Of a stretch of 64,000 nt of DNA, positions 9,194 to 20,800 are shown piece after piece. The position numbers and the translations under genes are program-made. Origin of the DNA: Lachnospiraceae bacterium (GTDB lineage: Bacteria > Bacillota > Clostridia > Lachnospirales > Lachnospiraceae); the NCBI GenBank assembly GCA_024403235.1, contig JAKSSF010000001.1, forward strand, positions 82,259-146,258. The letters run 5' to 3'. Below the pieces are notes generated by a model. That model was not told where the DNA came from. It was given only the letters and a program-made list of their open reading frames with translations, and made no database searches. Every line of letters begins with the position of its first letter. Position 1 is the stretch's first letter.

Positions 9194-10303
9194 TTAATTT
9201 CTCTTGTCCAATGCTGTTAAATATGCATTTTCCAGAATACTCGAAGCATTGTTTATACTATATTTTTTTAATTCATCAGATGAATCTAACACACATTCGC
9301 GATTAATCATACTTAGATGTATTATTTGGTTTGCCCAAATTGCAGGTGACGCATCAAGTGGAACTTTTTGAACATTTTCATTAATTACAACCTCCTGCGT
9401 AATAACATCTGAAAGAACGCACGACAGACCACTAATCTGAGCTTCTAATACCGTTACTGGCAAACCTTCATATTTAGACGGAAATACAAAATAGTCCATT
9501 GCCGAATACATTTTTTCTGGACTTGTTGTCTCTCCGTACATGATAATTCTATTTTTGTATGGATGCTGATTTATAAGTTCCTTTATCTCCGCTTCTCTTG
9601 GTCCTGTTCCTACTAGAAGCAAAACTGCGTCTTTATTAATCTTTCCAACTTCGGAAAATATTTCCAAAAGAAACGGTTGATTCTTTTGATCATTTATCCT
9701 TCCAATATTGCCCAAAACGAGTTTGTTATCAACGCCAAGCTCCTCACGGACTAATTTTCTTGCTGTTTCATCATATTTAAACAGTTCTATGTTGAAACCG
9801 TTTGGAATAACTGTAAATGGCTTATTTCCGAACAGCCATTTTCCAGCCTCTTTCCCACATGCAAAGCCATCAGTATAAATCATGTTAAATGCTGGTTTTA
9901 ACAACTTATGTAATTTCATGCTCATACACGTAGTATTATGGCTGTGAGCGATTCTCACTTTTATTCCATTTTTCCAACCTAAAAAAAGCTCTATTGCAAT
10001 CGCCGACTGGTTCCCATGAACGTGTATGATATCAAAATGTCTCTTTCTCAAGGACTTATCCAATGCCCTAAAGTAATTCATCGAATCTTTCTTTCGATTT
10101 GGTAATTCGATTACCGTAATTCCCAGCTTCTCGCATGTAATACGATGACACTCTGCAATCCCTGAGCCTGCCATAATGCAAATCTCAAACTCATCAAGAT
10201 TTATATGTGTACAATAGTTCATGATAACTGAACTAATGCCATTTATTTCAAGATTATTGGCAACCATTGCCACTGATATTTTATTATTTGATTTAGTTGC
10301 CAT
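9194..10303 (-). CDS. GT4 glycosyltransferase (EpsF-like)
   Basis: A GT-B-fold family 4 transferase of 369 residues. The N-terminal acceptor domain starts [20 protein letters not shown]; the C-terminal donor domain has [18 protein letters not shown] and the retaining-GT motif [11 protein letters not shown] (E-x7-E). I place the start at the second ATG (10303), which has GAGA 7 nt upstream; the first ATG (10309) has no usable site. It overlaps no neighbour but lies 9 nt after the ferredoxin-like gene's stop. The domain-pair pattern [11 protein letters not shown]...SD...TQEVV is shared with the GT4 genes at 52504 and 55091, so these probably derive from one subfamily. Confidence 0.87.
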   Translation of the reverse strand: MATKSNNKISVAMVANNLEINGISSVIMNYCTHINLDEFEICIMAGSGIAECHRITCEKLGITVIELPNRKKDSMNYFRALDKSLRKRHFDIIHVHGNQSAIAIELFLGWKNGIKVRIAHSHNTTCMSMKLHKLLKPAFNMIYTDGFACGKEAGKWLFGNKPFTVIPNGFNIELFKYDETARKLVREELGVDNKLVLGNIGRINDQKNQPFLLEIFSEVGKINKDAVLLLVGTGPREAEIKELINQHPYKNRIIMYGETTSPEKMYSAMDYFVFPSKYEGLPVTVLEAQISGLSCVLSDVITQEVVINENVQKVPLDASPAIWANQIIHLSMINRECVLDSSDELKKYSINNASSILENAYLTALDKRN

Positions 10304-10312
10304 GATCATTTC

Positions 10313-11494
10313 TCACATTCTTGCTTTTAATTTTCTTTTTATTGCAGATGGGATGATTGCCTTTATCTGACTTGAATAATACCGCCATCCAATATTTTTC
10401 TTAAATCTGGCTTCTATGGCTTCCCATCCCTCTTTCATATAGAGCTCCATCAATTCCGCTCTATTACAAATGTTGCTCGGATGTACAAGCTGACCATTTC
10501 CAGCAGCTGCTTTTTCAAACGAGGACTCTTTCAAGTGCAAAACAGTTATTGACTCAGCCAACAACTTTTCACCATGAACTGTATTCGCAATAATAACTGA
10601 AATACCTTTAGCCTCATCCCAACCATCTTTCCCAAGATATTCAGGATGCTGCTTTTCAATACCCCAATAATCACCAAGTGTTATATCTGCCGGTCGGTGT
10701 TTACATGTATATTTGCACTGATAACAGTTTTCTCTGTAAATCCACCCTTTTGTAAAGTAGTACAGATATGATGAAGAACTCTGCCATATGCGCTTTTTCT
10801 TACCTTTTATAAATGCGCTTCCATTAATTCCCCAACCGATAGATTTATCTCTAAATACAAAGTCGGATACATCTTCTCCTAAGGTTGTGATGTAATCTTT
10901 AAACATCTTATTTGAAGGAACTCCGTGGCAAATAATATCAATCGTTAACAAGTTCTCATTATCTCTTCCAAGGTAACCATATAATCCATCAATCTGACAT
11001 GGGGTACCAGAAAATAGCACCTTCTTTCCCAGCGCCAAATACTCTTTAACTTCGCTATAAGTTCGACCGATATCACTCTGTGTATATTTCGAACCCTGAA
11101 GTTCCCGCAAATCATCAACTGATTTTATTCCAACATGTTTCACTAAAAAAACAGATCGCAAAGCTGCTCCAAAAACTACATACCCATCTTCAAGAGCTTT
11201 CTTCGCAATTGCCGCAAAAATACCACCTGATGCAGAAGTCTTTCTAACACTCTCGTCCTTGGCTACACCTGCAAATACTTTTACAGGGCTATTCTCCACC
11301 TTTGAATTCTGAAATGCGCATACCTGTATACATCTTCCACATCTCACACAAATATTTTCATCTATCTCTGGATAGCGAAATCCGCAATTATCCTCAACCA
11401 TTCTGATTGCTTGTTTCGGACAAACATTTAGGCATGCCCCGCAGGCACAGCAGTCTTTTTTTTCGTTATATAAAACTGGTATTTCTCTATCCAT
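10313..11494 (-). CDS. Coenzyme F420 hydrogenase/dehydrogenase beta-subunit-like iron-sulfur protein
   Basis: A 393-residue protein with an N-terminal 2x[4Fe-4S] ferredoxin domain: C15-x2-C18-x2-C21-x3-C25 and C49-x2-C52-x2-C55-x3-C59. It is followed by the FrhB N- and C-terminal domains, including TSASGGIFAAIAK, FSGTPCQIDGL and later YRENCYQCKYTCKHRPADI, which adds four more cysteines. FrhB relatives in polysaccharide loci commonly accompany pyruvyl transferase genes, as here (11509-12627), but their reaction is not established; a flavin-dependent redox or pyruvate-related step is plausible. A 14-nt spacer separates it from the pyruvyl transferase. F420 itself is not expected in this type of organism. 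Confidence 0.85.
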   Translation of the reverse strand: MDREIPVLYNEKKDCCACGACLNVCPKQAIRMVEDNCGFRYPEIDENICVRCGRCIQVCAFQNSKVENSPVKVFAGVAKDESVRKTSASGGIFAAIAKKALEDGYVVFGAALRSVFLVKHVGIKSVDDLRELQGSKYTQSDIGRTYSEVKEYLALGKKVLFSGTPCQIDGLYGYLGRDNENLLTIDIICHGVPSNKMFKDYITTLGEDVSDFVFRDKSIGWGINGSAFIKGKKKRIWQSSSSYLYYFTKGWIYRENCYQCKYTCKHRPADITLGDYWGIEKQHPEYLGKDGWDEAKGISVIIANTVHGEKLLAESITVLHLKESSFEKAAAGNGQLVHPSNICNRAELMELYMKEGWEAIEARFKKNIGWRYYSSQIKAIIPSAIKRKLKARM

Positions 11495-11508
11495 AAAAGC
11501 TTTATCCT

Positions 11509-12627
11509 TTACTGAACCTGACGTATCTGTTCCTTCAAATAGTTAATCGTTCGGTCTCTTTCTTCTGTGATAATCACATCAACTGCAGAATAGTTGATCA
11601 GTTCTTCCACCATTGCAGAAAGCTGATTTAAGTCATCTATTACTCTATGTTTCAAATTTAAACGACTTAGCAAATCTGTCATTTTTTCACAATTACCATA
11701 TCCGCTCTTTCTCACAACAGAAACAAATTGTCTGTGAGTGATAACCGACATAATCGTGCCGTGGAATGTATCTGTAACCACACATTCAGCATTCTTAAAA
11801 TATGCGATTACTTCAAACGGATTGCAGTCGATGAACTTGTCGCATGCATCCTGAACGCCACCGATACAGAAAATTTTCAATCCTCTTTTTTTTGCGTACG
11901 CACGGATTGTTTTACATTCCTCTTTCGTAAACCTACCTGAATATCCGTAGAGAATCATGTATTTACTGTCAGGAACTGTTTCTGGAATATCTGTACATTT
12001 ACCCATAAAGTCATATGCAAGAACCGGATCGAGATGATGCTGGGGCTCCTCACCAGTCAGTGTCTTTACTGTGCAAAGACTATTCTCATCTCTTACCGAT
12101 ACGACATCAATTTCACCAATCCATTTGGCCACCTTATCAGCCACCTGATGCTGCTTCAGTTTCTCAACCGTAGTATTTCCAAAAGAAGCTGCATAAGTAA
12201 TTACTCTTTTAGCTCGATTGTTCTGACCAAATAATTCCGGCGCAAAACCAACGTTTGTGTTATTCTGCACGCAATTGAAAACCTCATCACTGCCGATAAC
12301 CAACATATCGAGTTCCGGAGAATAATTCATCTCAGCTGACAGTCCTAAGTACGGATAATAGTTCTTAGCATAATTCTTCTTATACTTGATAAATTTGATT
12401 TTTTCTTTTAACGGAGCATTATATTTCAAGGACTCCGTTACTTTAGCAATCTTCCTCTTCAAGCCAGTGCCGCCATCAGCAGGAATCAATGTTTCGCCAG
12501 GATGATAATCTACGAACTGTACGTTACAACCCAGATCTTCTAAAATATGTTTAAGTCCATATGCTTGAAGGAAAGAACCATAGTTCGCGATTCTCTGCAT
12601 AGACAAAATACCGACTTTAATCATCAT
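11509..12627 (-). CDS. Polysaccharide pyruvyl transferase family protein
   Basis: A 372-residue protein of the PS_pyruv_trans family, which transfers the pyruvyl group of phosphoenolpyruvate to a sugar as a ketal, or acts as a related GT-B-like enzyme. Family signs are the start GILSMQRIANYGSFLQAYGL, the middle DMLVIGSDEVFN and the late VTDTFHGTIMSV block, whose DTFHG motif is typical. It overlaps the end of the preceding PssE-like gene as ATGA; two adjacent ATG codons follow GAGG, so the start may be 12627 or 12624. With its FrhB-like partner it suggests a pyruvylated or otherwise charged polymer. Confidence 0.87.
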   Translation of the reverse strand: MMIKVGILSMQRIANYGSFLQAYGLKHILEDLGCNVQFVDYHPGETLIPADGGTGLKRKIAKVTESLKYNAPLKEKIKFIKYKKNYAKNYYPYLGLSAEMNYSPELDMLVIGSDEVFNCVQNNTNVGFAPELFGQNNRAKRVITYAASFGNTTVEKLKQHQVADKVAKWIGEIDVVSVRDENSLCTVKTLTGEEPQHHLDPVLAYDFMGKCTDIPETVPDSKYMILYGYSGRFTKEECKTIRAYAKKRGLKIFCIGGVQDACDKFIDCNPFEVIAYFKNAECVVTDTFHGTIMSVITHRQFVSVVRKSGYGNCEKMTDLLSRLNLKHRVIDDLNQLSAMVEELINYSAVDVIITEERDRTINYLKEQIRQVQ

Positions 12628-13127
12628 TTACCTCTAAACATTCCATCAACGATTTTATTAAGCTCAGCATTGAACTTAGCATTGTTACTCTTCAGTCCAG
12701 TCCCCATGCCACCAATAATTTCATCGTAGTTTTTAATCGTCTCACCAAGCTGATCCATATCCTCCACGACATAGATAGTCCCCATTCTCTCAGCAACAGC
12801 CTTTGAGAAAGCAACCTGATGATCGTTAACATGCTCATTAAACTCATATTTTCTAGGTACTACTATCGGAGTCTTACCAACCTGAAGTGGCATGATAAAA
12901 CTGGACGGGCCACCGTGTGTAATCACAATTCGTGCCTCATCCACAAGCTTTACCATTTTCTGATAAGGAAAAAGCTTCTTCCAGGTGCAGTACTTCGGCT
13001 CATATGTACTGTATCCCGTCTGGATAATGACCTCTTCCTCAATCACACCGTCTCTTTTTAAATTATCGATACATTCTACTAATCTATTAAAAGGCTGCTC
13101 ATGCGTGCCTACTGTAACGAATATCAT
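12624..13127 (-). CDS. PssE/Alg13-like glycosyltransferase subunit
   Basis: A 167-residue C-terminal-type GT28/Alg13 domain: MIFVTVGTHEQPFNRLVE at the start and VITHGGPSSFI for UDP-sugar binding, then PIVVPRKYEFNEHVNDHQ. I start it at the ATG at 13127, 14 nt after the stop of the PssD-like gene, with GGAG 9 nt upstream; a longer reading with 24 extra codons overlaps that gene and has no ribosome site. PssD and PssE (like Alg14 and Alg13) form a two-part transferase, the small soluble subunit carrying the donor site and the partner anchoring it at the membrane. Confidence 0.9.
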   Translation of the reverse strand: MIFVTVGTHEQPFNRLVECIDNLKRDGVIEEEVIIQTGYSTYEPKYCTWKKLFPYQKMVKLVDEARIVITHGGPSSFIMPLQVGKTPIVVPRKYEFNEHVNDHQVAFSKAVAERMGTIYVVEDMDQLGETIKNYDEIIGGMGTGLKSNNAKFNAELNKIVDGMFRGK

Positions 13128-13141
13128 GACTCTATTCTCCC

Positions 13142-13618
13142 TTAGAAAATACTGCCCAGATTGATTGCCTTCGGATAAACCTTCTTCATCTCTTCCCATT
13201 CCACAATGAATTTATCCGTCACCGGATAACACAGTTTGCCTGCAATTGTGGAAGCGTCGATACGATCGAATACCTCGATGTAAATTGTCTTAGCTCCCAT
13301 AAGCTTTCCAATCCAGAAGAACGGAATGGCCGGAGCTGCCCCAGAAGAAATGATCAAATCTGGTTTCTCTTTCGAAAGAATCTTTAATGCTCTCCATGTG
13401 TTAATTACGAGCGCCTTGATACTTCTGTTGCTCGGATAATAGCAAAGATACATTTTCTCACCCTGGAGCAGACTTCTTGCGTCCTCTTTGTCAAAGGTAA
13501 CCCAAAATCTATCCTTGTCTTGCCAGAATGGCTTTAACATATATAAATGTGTAAGATGACCGCCAGACGATCCAACCAAACATACCTTCAATTTTTCAGG
13601 TTTTCTCTTACATGCCAT
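13142..13618 (-). CDS. PssD/Alg14-like glycosyltransferase subunit
   Basis: A 158-residue protein with VCLVGSSGGHLTHLYML at the N-terminus, SNRSIKALVINTWRAL and ISSGAAPAIPFFWIG, all typical of the Alg14/PssD membrane-associated subunit of split GT28 transferases. It pairs with the PssE-like gene directly downstream. The start ATG follows GGAGGAGCTGGAA. The 83-nt gap before it, after the beta-helix gene's stop, shows no strong terminator, so it may be read from the upstream transcript or from a weak local promoter. It opens the left biosynthesis module. Confidence 0.9.
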   Translation of the reverse strand: MACKRKPEKLKVCLVGSSGGHLTHLYMLKPFWQDKDRFWVTFDKEDARSLLQGEKMYLCYYPSNRSIKALVINTWRALKILSKEKPDLIISSGAAPAIPFFWIGKLMGAKTIYIEVFDRIDASTIAGKLCYPVTDKFIVEWEEMKKVYPKAINLGSIF

Positions 13619-13701
13619 TTCCAGCTCCTCCAGTTAGCATTCCTTGTTTCTATGTGTTCCAGGCCTTGATGCCCTATTAAATTGCACAGAAAGAACGACC
13701 A

Positions 13702-14865
13702 TTATTGCACCACTTCATACACTCTAAATTCCGTAATCTCCAAAAAATCTCCCGACCTCTTTGCATCTTGATAAAATTTAAAAGTTGTACTGGATGTATT
13801 AATATCAGCTACCAATGTCGCTACATAACTACTTGCCTTATCGCTCTTTGGCACAACCGGATATCGTCCGGTACTGGTACTTTTAAAATTCCAATCCCCT
13901 TTGCCCCGTACCTTATATTCAAAGCGATACATTTTGCCATAGGTTAATTTAGATATCTTCCCTCCGGAAATAGCGCTTAAAGTAAACCCTGTGATTGGAA
14001 CACTTACTTTATCTCGCCCTTCTATATACTCCGCAATTAGCTTATCTTCCTTTTCTAAAGAGCCTCTAAAAATCACCTTTTCTCCTATGGAAATTGGTTC
14101 TCTTGCAAATACTTCTCCGGTTATTGTTGTACCAGACAGAATAATGTTCTCACCACCGGCATAATTTACAAATCCGCCATCTAATACAGAATCAACGATG
14201 CGAATATCCTTTGCTACATTGATGATTCCTAATGCAAACTGACCATTACCGGAAAATTCACAGCCTTGAATAGTAACCCTTTCAATTGGCATAGAAGCAT
14301 AATCCGTTTCAATATCTATTCCATATTCAGGAGGTGTTCCGTTTGCATTTTTGAAGCTGCACCCTTTTATGATGACATCCTTAGCACACACAATGGACAT
14401 ATTGTTTCGTCTATTATTCTCGGTTTTCACATTTTCAAAATAGATATATCTGCTTCCGGCACCGGATGCTTTTTCATCTCTGGATCCCACATAGGCTCCA
14501 TCGCCATTACAATCACGAATAGTTACATCCCTAACTGTAATATTTTTACTGTCATATATCCCAATACCCATTCCCCATTCATCGCTAGAAGTACTGGAAC
14601 TTTTCTTATGTTCAGATCGCTCCCCTATAATTGTGCCCCCTTGGATAGTCACATTCTCAATATGATCCACATTAACAATATCATACCCGCGTTTATTATT
14701 GGGAATCGCTTGTAAAACAGCCCCCTCTGCCAGCACCAAATTCATATTACTTTTTAAATTAATTTTTTTCCATGCATCAATTTGATAAGTTCCCGGCTCA
14801 ACATATAGAGTATTTTGACTTCCGGAAAATTTTGGATATAGCTTGGTTAAAATAGTCTGTTGCAT
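13702..14865 (-). CDS. Frame-shifted C-terminal segment of the giant protein: right-handed beta-helix plus carbohydrate-binding-like tail
   Basis: The ORF starts at an ATG (14865) inside the giant gene and lacks a ribosome site; it is best read as the displaced C-terminus of that protein. In the joined reading it opens TLYVEPGTYQIDAWKKI, a Pectate_lyase_3/beta-helix start, followed by parallel-helix turns (NVTIQGGTIIGERSE, NITVRDVTIRDCNGDGAYV, DVIIKGCSFKNANG). A final region from about residue 270 (FTLSAISGGKISKLTYGKMY to the C-terminus) looks like a beta-sandwich carbohydrate-binding module. Such domains bind or cleave polysaccharides. If the frameshift is real this part is lost or made poorly; if it is a sequence error it is residues 3763-4137 of one protein. 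Confidence 0.75.
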   Translation of the reverse strand: MQQTILTKLYPKFSGSQNTLYVEPGTYQIDAWKKINLKSNMNLVLAEGAVLQAIPNNKRGYDIVNVDHIENVTIQGGTIIGERSEHKKSSSTSSDEWGMGIGIYDSKNITVRDVTIRDCNGDGAYVGSRDEKASGAGSRYIYFENVKTENNRRNNMSIVCAKDVIIKGCSFKNANGTPPEYGIDIETDYASMPIERVTIQGCEFSGNGQFALGIINVAKDIRIVDSVLDGGFVNYAGGENIILSGTTITGEVFAREPISIGEKVIFRGSLEKEDKLIAEYIEGRDKVSVPITGFTLSAISGGKISKLTYGKMYRFEYKVRGKGDWNFKSTSTGRYPVVPKSDKASSYVATLVADINTSSTTFKFYQDAKRSGDFLEITEFRVYEVVQ

Positions 14866-17800
14866 CTTCTTGATTTGGGAGATCCCTTACTCGAATCACA
14901 TATTGGTCTCCACTTATGCTACTACTCCCTACTTTAACCATACAAGAAGCATATACATTATTTTGTGCAGCGTATGCCAGAATATTAGTTACACCATTTT
15001 TCTTTAAACTAACCAAGCCGTTTTCATTTACTTCCGCTATATTCGTATTTTCACTTTTCCAGGTGATTTTACTATTCCCCACATTATTTGGAATAACGCG
15101 GGCAGATAATTGAACTTTGTCTCCCGCTTCTCCCTGTATCTCTGCCTGACTAAGGGACACACCGGTTGCCTGTACCCACATAGCATATAGAGTCAATTTT
15201 TGTCCACGCTTGCCTATAGTACTGACTGCCTGCTTATCGCTATAATATGTACCGGAACCATCTGCTTTGGTATTCCATCCTGTAAATATTTTCTTACCAT
15301 TTTTAAAAGCATTGGCAGTTAGTTTAACTTCATCGCCAGAAGCATTGATGGTTTTCATTGTTCCGGTGCCACCATTAGGCTTAAATTCGATGACATAATA
15401 CATAGGCTTTTGAACAATTTTAAAAGTCACTGTCTTAGAACCACCTAAATCATTGATTCCCTTTAATGTCACTTTGGCTGTACCCATATTGACATTATTT
15501 TCATACTTCACAATTTCAAAATTATCCGAACTGATTGCTTTCTTATTATAAGTAACAGTTATCTTACTTTTATCTAACGTTATCGGTTTTCCGGTATATT
15601 CCTGATTTCCGATGGAAACAGTAGCTTTTGAAATATCTGTTTTGATAACTCTAAACTCTGTTTCAATTTTGCCGGTATAATTATTCTTTCCTGACACAAC
15701 GGCCCTAATTCTTGTTCCAGCAGGAATAATATCCTTAGATAAATCCACAGTATCCCCTTGAACTCTGGTTACTTTCACGTCTTTTTTATTGACGATTTGA
15801 ATAACAGATTCATATGGATCCTCCGCATAATAGTATTTTATATTGCTGTCATAATCTGTTCCTGCAGCAAGCTTTGTTTTACTTACTCCATCAGTTATTG
15901 TGATAGCTGGTTTACAAATATTTGCTTTCTTCTGATAAACCACATTTCCAGCTGAAATGGAGCTGGTGCTTATATCACTTTTTGAAATAGTAAAGTAAAC
16001 TGCAATGCTACCGGCATAGTTCCCTTTACCGGTAATTGTAACAGTTGGTCGCTTACTGGTGTTAGAACCATTGTTCACGCCACTATTATTACTATACTTT
16101 AACGTGAAGTCCGTATTATTTCTTAATTGATAATCTCCATCCATAACAACCGGAATCGGTTTTACCCCACCTTTGGTATATAATTTTTCTCCGATACTTT
16201 CTACTGTTATCCTGCGTTTTTCTGTTGCCAACTTACTATCAGAAAGTAAATTATATCCGCTGATTTTAAAAGTTTTCTTTAGCGTTCCTGAATATCCATT
16301 CTTACCCGTAATCAATATAGTAGCAGTTCCCACTTTTACGTTATTCTGATAAGTAATAGAATAATCCCTTCCCTTTACCAGTACCTTTTTAGCAGCTGTT
16401 TTTGTTGCCGGAGCATACACTTCAAATCCCGTAGGAGCCTCATCGCTTAATTCTTCTCCGGCAGGTTTAATATTGTTTTTTGTATAGCTATAACTGCTAT
16501 TTACGCCTGCCACAGACATCTTTGTTATAGCAGTACCTGTAATATTAAAGGTTTTTGTTACGCTGCCTGAATATCTATTAATTCCAGTGAACACAATTTT
16601 TACTGCGCCTATTTGGGATAAATTTCCTACATATTCATAGGTATAATCATAGGATTTCTTTTCTTCTTCATCCTCTAGCTGCGTATATTCGCTCTTTAAT
16701 ATACCTTTTAAATCATCTATTTGCTTTGTGCTTACCTTATAAGTCACACTTGGATTTTTGACAGAAACTTCACCATCTTTTTCTCGAACTGCAACAACCG
16801 GTCCGATTCCATCTGAATTCCATCCATATTTTGATGGCATATCTACATTCCATGCGTAGGATTTTGTTATTTCACTGCCAAAGGTTGCACTGCTCAGACT
16901 TCTTCCGGTTATCTTATAGCTCTTTGAAACGGTTCCGGAATATCTATTGATACCTGTAAATACTATTTTTACGGTTCCAATTTTATCTGTACTACCTACA
17001 TATTCATAGGTATAGTCATAGGCTTTCTTTTGTTCCGCATCTTCCAGCTGCGTATATTCGCTCTTTAATATACCTTTTAAATCATCTATCTGCTTTGTAC
17101 TTACCTTATAGGTTACGCTTGGATTTTTGACAGAAACTTCTCCATCTTTTACTCGTTCTGCAACAACCGGTCCAATTCCGTCTGAATTCCATCCATATTT
17201 TGATGGCATATCTACATTCCATGCGTAGGATTTTGTTATTTCACTGCCAAAGGTTGCACTGCTCAGACTTCTTCCGGTTATCTTATAGCTCTTTGAAACG
17301 GTTCCGGAATATCTATTGATACCTGTAAATACTATTTTTACGGTTCCAATTTTATCTGTACTACCTACATATTCATAGGTATAGTCATAGGCTTTCTTTT
17401 GTTCCGCATCTTCCAGCTGCGTATATTCGCTCTTTAATATACCTTTTAAATCATCTATCTGCTTTGTACTTACCTTATAGGTTACGCTTGGATTTTTGAC
17501 AGAAACTTCTCCATCTTTTACTCGTTCTGCAACAACCGGTCCAATTCCGTCTGAATTCCATCCATATTTTGATGGCATATCTGCATTCCATGCATAAGAA
17601 TTAGTCACCTCTTTACCAAACAAAGCACTTGCAAAGCTTCTTCCGGTTATCTTGAAAGTTTTCGCTACTCGTCCAGTAAGGTTTTTATTTTCCAAACCTA
17701 TAAAAATAATATTTGCTGTTCCAATGTTGGTATTATTAGTTGCATAGTAAATATAATCATAACTATTTTTATCAAAGGATTCTGTGTTTTCTAAGGCTTC

Positions 17801-20800
17801 GAAATGCTCTCGTGCTTCATTATCTCCTATTGCATTTCTTACACAATATCCCTTCAAAACCTTCGTGCCTTTTTTTACTGTAAGAGATTTCGGATATACT
17901 GTAGAATAATTATATTCTCCATTTCCGATACTATAGCTAAGGGCACTCATCAAGGTACAGGGTGTAATTGTCTCAACTATCGTTCTTTTACCAGTATAAT
18001 TTCCCTTTCCTTGAATCAGTATCTCATAATCGCCAACAGCCTTAAATGCATTAGCATTATACGTAGATTTATTCTTTGAATCTGTATTTGGATAAGTAAC
18101 TGTGTAATCCGTGCCATTCTTTAATGTGGTCTTTTTCCCTGATAAAGAATAATAAACTGTAACTGAACCTTTCTGCACTTTTCCATTGTAGGTAAATAAA
18201 AACTTACCGGGAGTAACCGTCGTATTATCTTTTCTATTTTCCAAATCCGCAGGTATAGAAATATCTAACGGCATAATCTTAAAGGTCTTCACCAATGTTC
18301 CGGAATAGTTTCCTTTTCCAGTAACTGTGATGGTAGCCGTGCCTGCTTTCACGTTATTGGCATACTTCACCGTATAATCTTTATTGAGAACTAATAGTTT
18401 TTTTCCTTTAAATACACGCATACCAGGCTGGGTAATAGCTTTCCCGGTATAGTCCACATTCTGAATATTAGTCACCCAAAAAGCATTCGGGATATTATTA
18501 GGCTCTGAGTATCTCATTTTTTCGCGGTCTGCTTCTGTGACATCCCCCCAATCCTGAGATTCATCCAATACTTGTAAAGTAACGGTTAAAAGTTCAGAAT
18601 CCTCTGTATCTTCTCTAGCACCTATGGCATTTATAACCATAATTTCCGACTCATTACCAATCTTAAGAGTATCCGTATATAGATATGTGGTATATTCCGG
18701 ATGTTCTTTGGAGTATAGCTTTTCTAAATCCGGCACACTACCATCTAATGTATAGTAGATTTTTGTTCTTTCTGTCGTGGTAGACAATTTAATCCTTTTT
18801 TCTTTTGAAATCACGCTACCATCTTCAATAATAGTGCCGTTTTCATCTGTAATCCGAATAGGTTCAACCTTGTATTTATATCCCCACTTTGCATACAAAT
18901 CTTGATTTGACTCTAATTCAAACAGAGATTCTTCTGTAATAAACTGTTCCACACCCGCTTCATTGGTTATATACCAGCCTTCAAAGGCATAAAATGGTCT
19001 GATAGGAGTAGGCAATATACCATATAAACTACCCGTAGTAAGTTCCTTATAACTAGTATTCAATTCTCCCTTATTAGGCATAAAAAAGATCTTATAAAGA
19101 ACTGTCCAGTGGGCATACAAATTCTGATCTCCCACCAGTGAGTAAACATCCTGTTCCGAAATTTTTATTCCTAAATCTTCATCAGCTGCTCTTACGCTAG
19201 TATCCGCCTCTGTATACCAACCATCGAACTGATATCCTGCCTTTTTCAATTCTGGAAGAGAACCATATGCTCTTTCATATAAAACTGATTTTGTCTGTAC
19301 TTCCTGCGCTTCCGGATCTAAAGTGTTGTGTAACGATACCGTATATTGCTTTGGAATCCAATTACCATATACTATCTGATCGCTATCCACTTGATATATA
19401 GTTGCAGCTTCTACTTTTGCCCCCTTCTCTGTAAACCATCCCGCGAAGGTATATCCAGCCCGTTCTGCTGGTGTAGGCAATTCACCATACACATTACCGA
19501 ATAGAATTTCTTTTTCTAATAGATTCTCTTCTGCACTCTTATCTTCTTTAAAGGAAACGATAAAATTCTTTGCTTCCCATTGGGCATATAAGGTTTCATT
19601 TCCATTCTTCTCGTAGATAGAGCTACTCAGTCTTTCTACTCCCTCTGTACTCTTGGTAAACCATCCAAGGAATTTATATCCTTTTCTTATAGGAGTAGGT
19701 AATGTACCATAAGCCTTTCCAAAGGTAGCTGTCTGCGTAGTTTTGGACACAGTCCCACCCTGGGGTTGGAAGGTGATTGTAAATGGTTTCCCTTCCCAAT
19801 GGGCATATAAGGTCTGGTTGCCATCTGTAGTATATTTGGTTGTAGAAGCAATCTTGGTTCCACCCACCTCTGCAGTATACCATCCAAGGAACTTATAGCC
19901 TGTTCTGCTAGCAGTTGGTAAAGTTCCATATGTATTACCATAGGTAAGTGTCTTGCTTACTTTATCAGCAGTGCCTCCGCATGCATTATATGTAATTGTA
20001 CAGGTCTTCAGCTTCCAGCGCGCATACAGCTTCTGTTCTTTAGTAATTGTTACTATTGAATTATCCTTTATCTGCGTTCCGCCGCTTGTAGCTGTATACC
20101 ATCCTGTAAAGTCGTATCCTGCTTTTGTGGGCTGCGGCAGAACACCATAGGTTTCCCCACTTGCAACCTCTTTACTTACAGGCGTAACTTTCCCACCCGC
20201 CGGATCAAAGGTGACCTTATAAAGCTTTGCATATCTCGCATAAAGAGTCTGGTCCTGATATACCATATATGTATCATCTGGCTCAACCTTTGTTCCACCA
20301 CTTTGCTGCGTATACCAGCCAAGGAAACGGTAACCGGTCTTAGAAGCATCAGGCAATTCTCCATAAGAATCATTAATATAGATTTCTTTGCTTGATGTAT
20401 TAACCAATCCTCCATTTGGGTTAAATGAAAGTGTATACGGCACTGCTTTTAATTCTTCCTCTGAGATAGCAAAATCCTTCACAGATATAAGCTTTTTGCT
20501 GTGCATATAATATGCCACATGCAGTTTGCCGTTAGCATATCTAAATGCCATTGGGCCACTGGTAGATGAAGCCAAAGGATTCCCTACCTCCTGCCATTCG
20601 CTTTCTACCAGTCTCTTCACATATGATGAGAAGGTATTTCCACCTGTATACAATACATATGGAGTATTTCCAATCATCAGGTAATCTATTTCGGGAGTAT
20701 TTTCATCTGCAAATTGTGCACCCGAAAGCTTTGTCCAGACAGCCGCATCTGATGCCAAGTTAGCACTATAGAGTCCTGCTCCATCGCCACTGCCGTTGCT

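Noticed and set aside
14266..14715. 149-codon plus-strand ORF
   Set aside because: Antisense to the beta-helix turns; the minus strand carries the family motifs.
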